Source: an uncultured Saccharospirillaceae bacterium (GTDB taxonomy: Bacteria > Pseudomonadota > Gammaproteobacteria > Pseudomonadales > Natronospirillaceae). From it: DNA of 46,465 nucleotides. This document shows, piece by piece, positions 46,115 to 46,465 of the stretch (position 1 is the first letter of the stretch; the number at the start of each line of letters is the position of its first letter). The notes below the pieces were generated by a model. The model was given only the letters and a program-made list of their open reading frames with translations. It was not told where the DNA came from and did not search any database. The DNA is taken from assembly GCA_913063165.1 (NCBI GenBank), contig CAJXZL010000016.1, positions 1 through 46,465 on the forward strand, read 5' to 3'. Position numbers and translations under genes: made by a program.

Positions 46115-46465
46115 ATGGCACAGTTAATATTTGCACTCAAAGATGTTCCGGAATCTGAGGCTAACGCCATTCGGAGCATCCTCGATGACAATGGCATTAT
46201 TTATTATGAAACAGCGGCAGGTCGCTGGAATATATCGGTTGCTGCACTCTGGGTCGCCGATGACGAAGACTATGTCCCTGCCCGACAATTGATCAATGCC
46301 TACCAGATTGAGCTACAGCAAGAACTGGCCAAAGAACAGAATGAGATGCCATTACCCACCCTGTGGCAGACCTTTAGTCATCGCCCTTTCACTGTCATCG
46401 TGTTTTTGACTGCGGTAGCCATTGTGCTGGGATTATCCATTGTGCCTTTTTTGCGTTTTGGGTAA
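46115..46465 (+). CDS. DUF6164 family protein
   Basis: A 116-residue protein: a soluble N-terminal domain (1-80; LIFALKDVPESEANAIRSIL, IIYYETAAGRWNIS, then charged helix) and one C-terminal membrane helix (about 93-112). The ETxAGRW(N/G)IS and (D/E)EDY...AR pattern is what I recall for DUF6164, resembling DUF2007-like signal-transducing modules. No function is known. The stop is the last codon of the window. The tight spacing suggests cotranscription with the YitT gene. Confidence 0.8.
   Translation: MAQLIFALKDVPESEANAIRSILDDNGIIYYETAAGRWNISVAALWVADDEDYVPARQLINAYQIELQQELAKEQNEMPLPTLWQTFSHRPFTVIVFLTAVAIVLGLSIVPFLRFG

Overview
The window is a chromosomal segment of a gammaproteobacterium of moderate G+C. 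The evidence is the gene order rpsB-tsf-pyrH-frr-uppS-cdsA-dxr-rseP-bamA-skp-lpxD-fabZ-lpxA-lpxB-rnhB, divergent from map-glnD as in Escherichia coli and Pseudomonas. A long-type dapD, the small families PA2778, PA2779 and DUF6164, and a one-piece pntA point towards an Oceanospirillales/Pseudomonadales-like, possibly marine, lineage. The genus cannot be fixed from this sequence. I saw no rRNA, tRNA, CRISPR array, insertion sequence, prophage or recognisable defence island.

Region 1 (1-14321, minus strand) is the translation and envelope supercluster. It runs from a ribosomal-protein promoter with a GC-rich discriminator, through a structured leader before rpsB, down to a truncated rnhB at the window edge. 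It makes ribosomal S2, EF-Ts, UMP kinase, ribosome recycling factor, undecaprenyl diphosphate synthase, CDP-DAG synthase, DXP reductoisomerase, the RseP site-2 protease, BamA, Skp and the early lipid A enzymes. Many junctions are 1-4 base start/stop overlaps.

Region 2 (14578-22753, plus strand) carries map, glnD, a YffB-type ArsC-like reductase and dapD. After a 281-bp gap come pntA and pntB, closed by a strong terminator.

Region 3 (22855-30568) is a looser accessory stretch. It holds acpH, a secreted DUF2807 protein whose 3' end overlaps a convergent MsbA-like ABC exporter, a SnoaL-like protein, a CPBP membrane protease, a roughly 530-bp gene-free gap with a nested stem-loop and short repeats, ghrA-elaA, and a universal stress protein.

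Region 4 (30690-34315) pairs ddl with a DUF368 (PopT-type) undecaprenyl-phosphate translocase. A ten-copy GGG-containing heptamer repeat separates this pair from convergent trhP.

Region 5 (34432-39609, minus strand) has two poorly understood units. One is a PA2779/PA2778 pair (small membrane protein plus C39-like peptidase lipoprotein). The other is DUF2868/DUF3482-GTPase/alpha-beta hydrolase. These, with the G-rich repeat and the ddl-popT pair, are the best places to look for undescribed biology.

Region 6 (39918-46465) holds kbl-tdh-rarD on plus; apeB, a PlsC-like acyltransferase and DUF4177 on minus; and YitT plus DUF6164 on plus at the end.

Functions are assigned by family resemblance and motifs read directly from translations; no database search was run. 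Start codons were re-chosen where a ribosome-binding site, an overlap or family length favoured an internal start.
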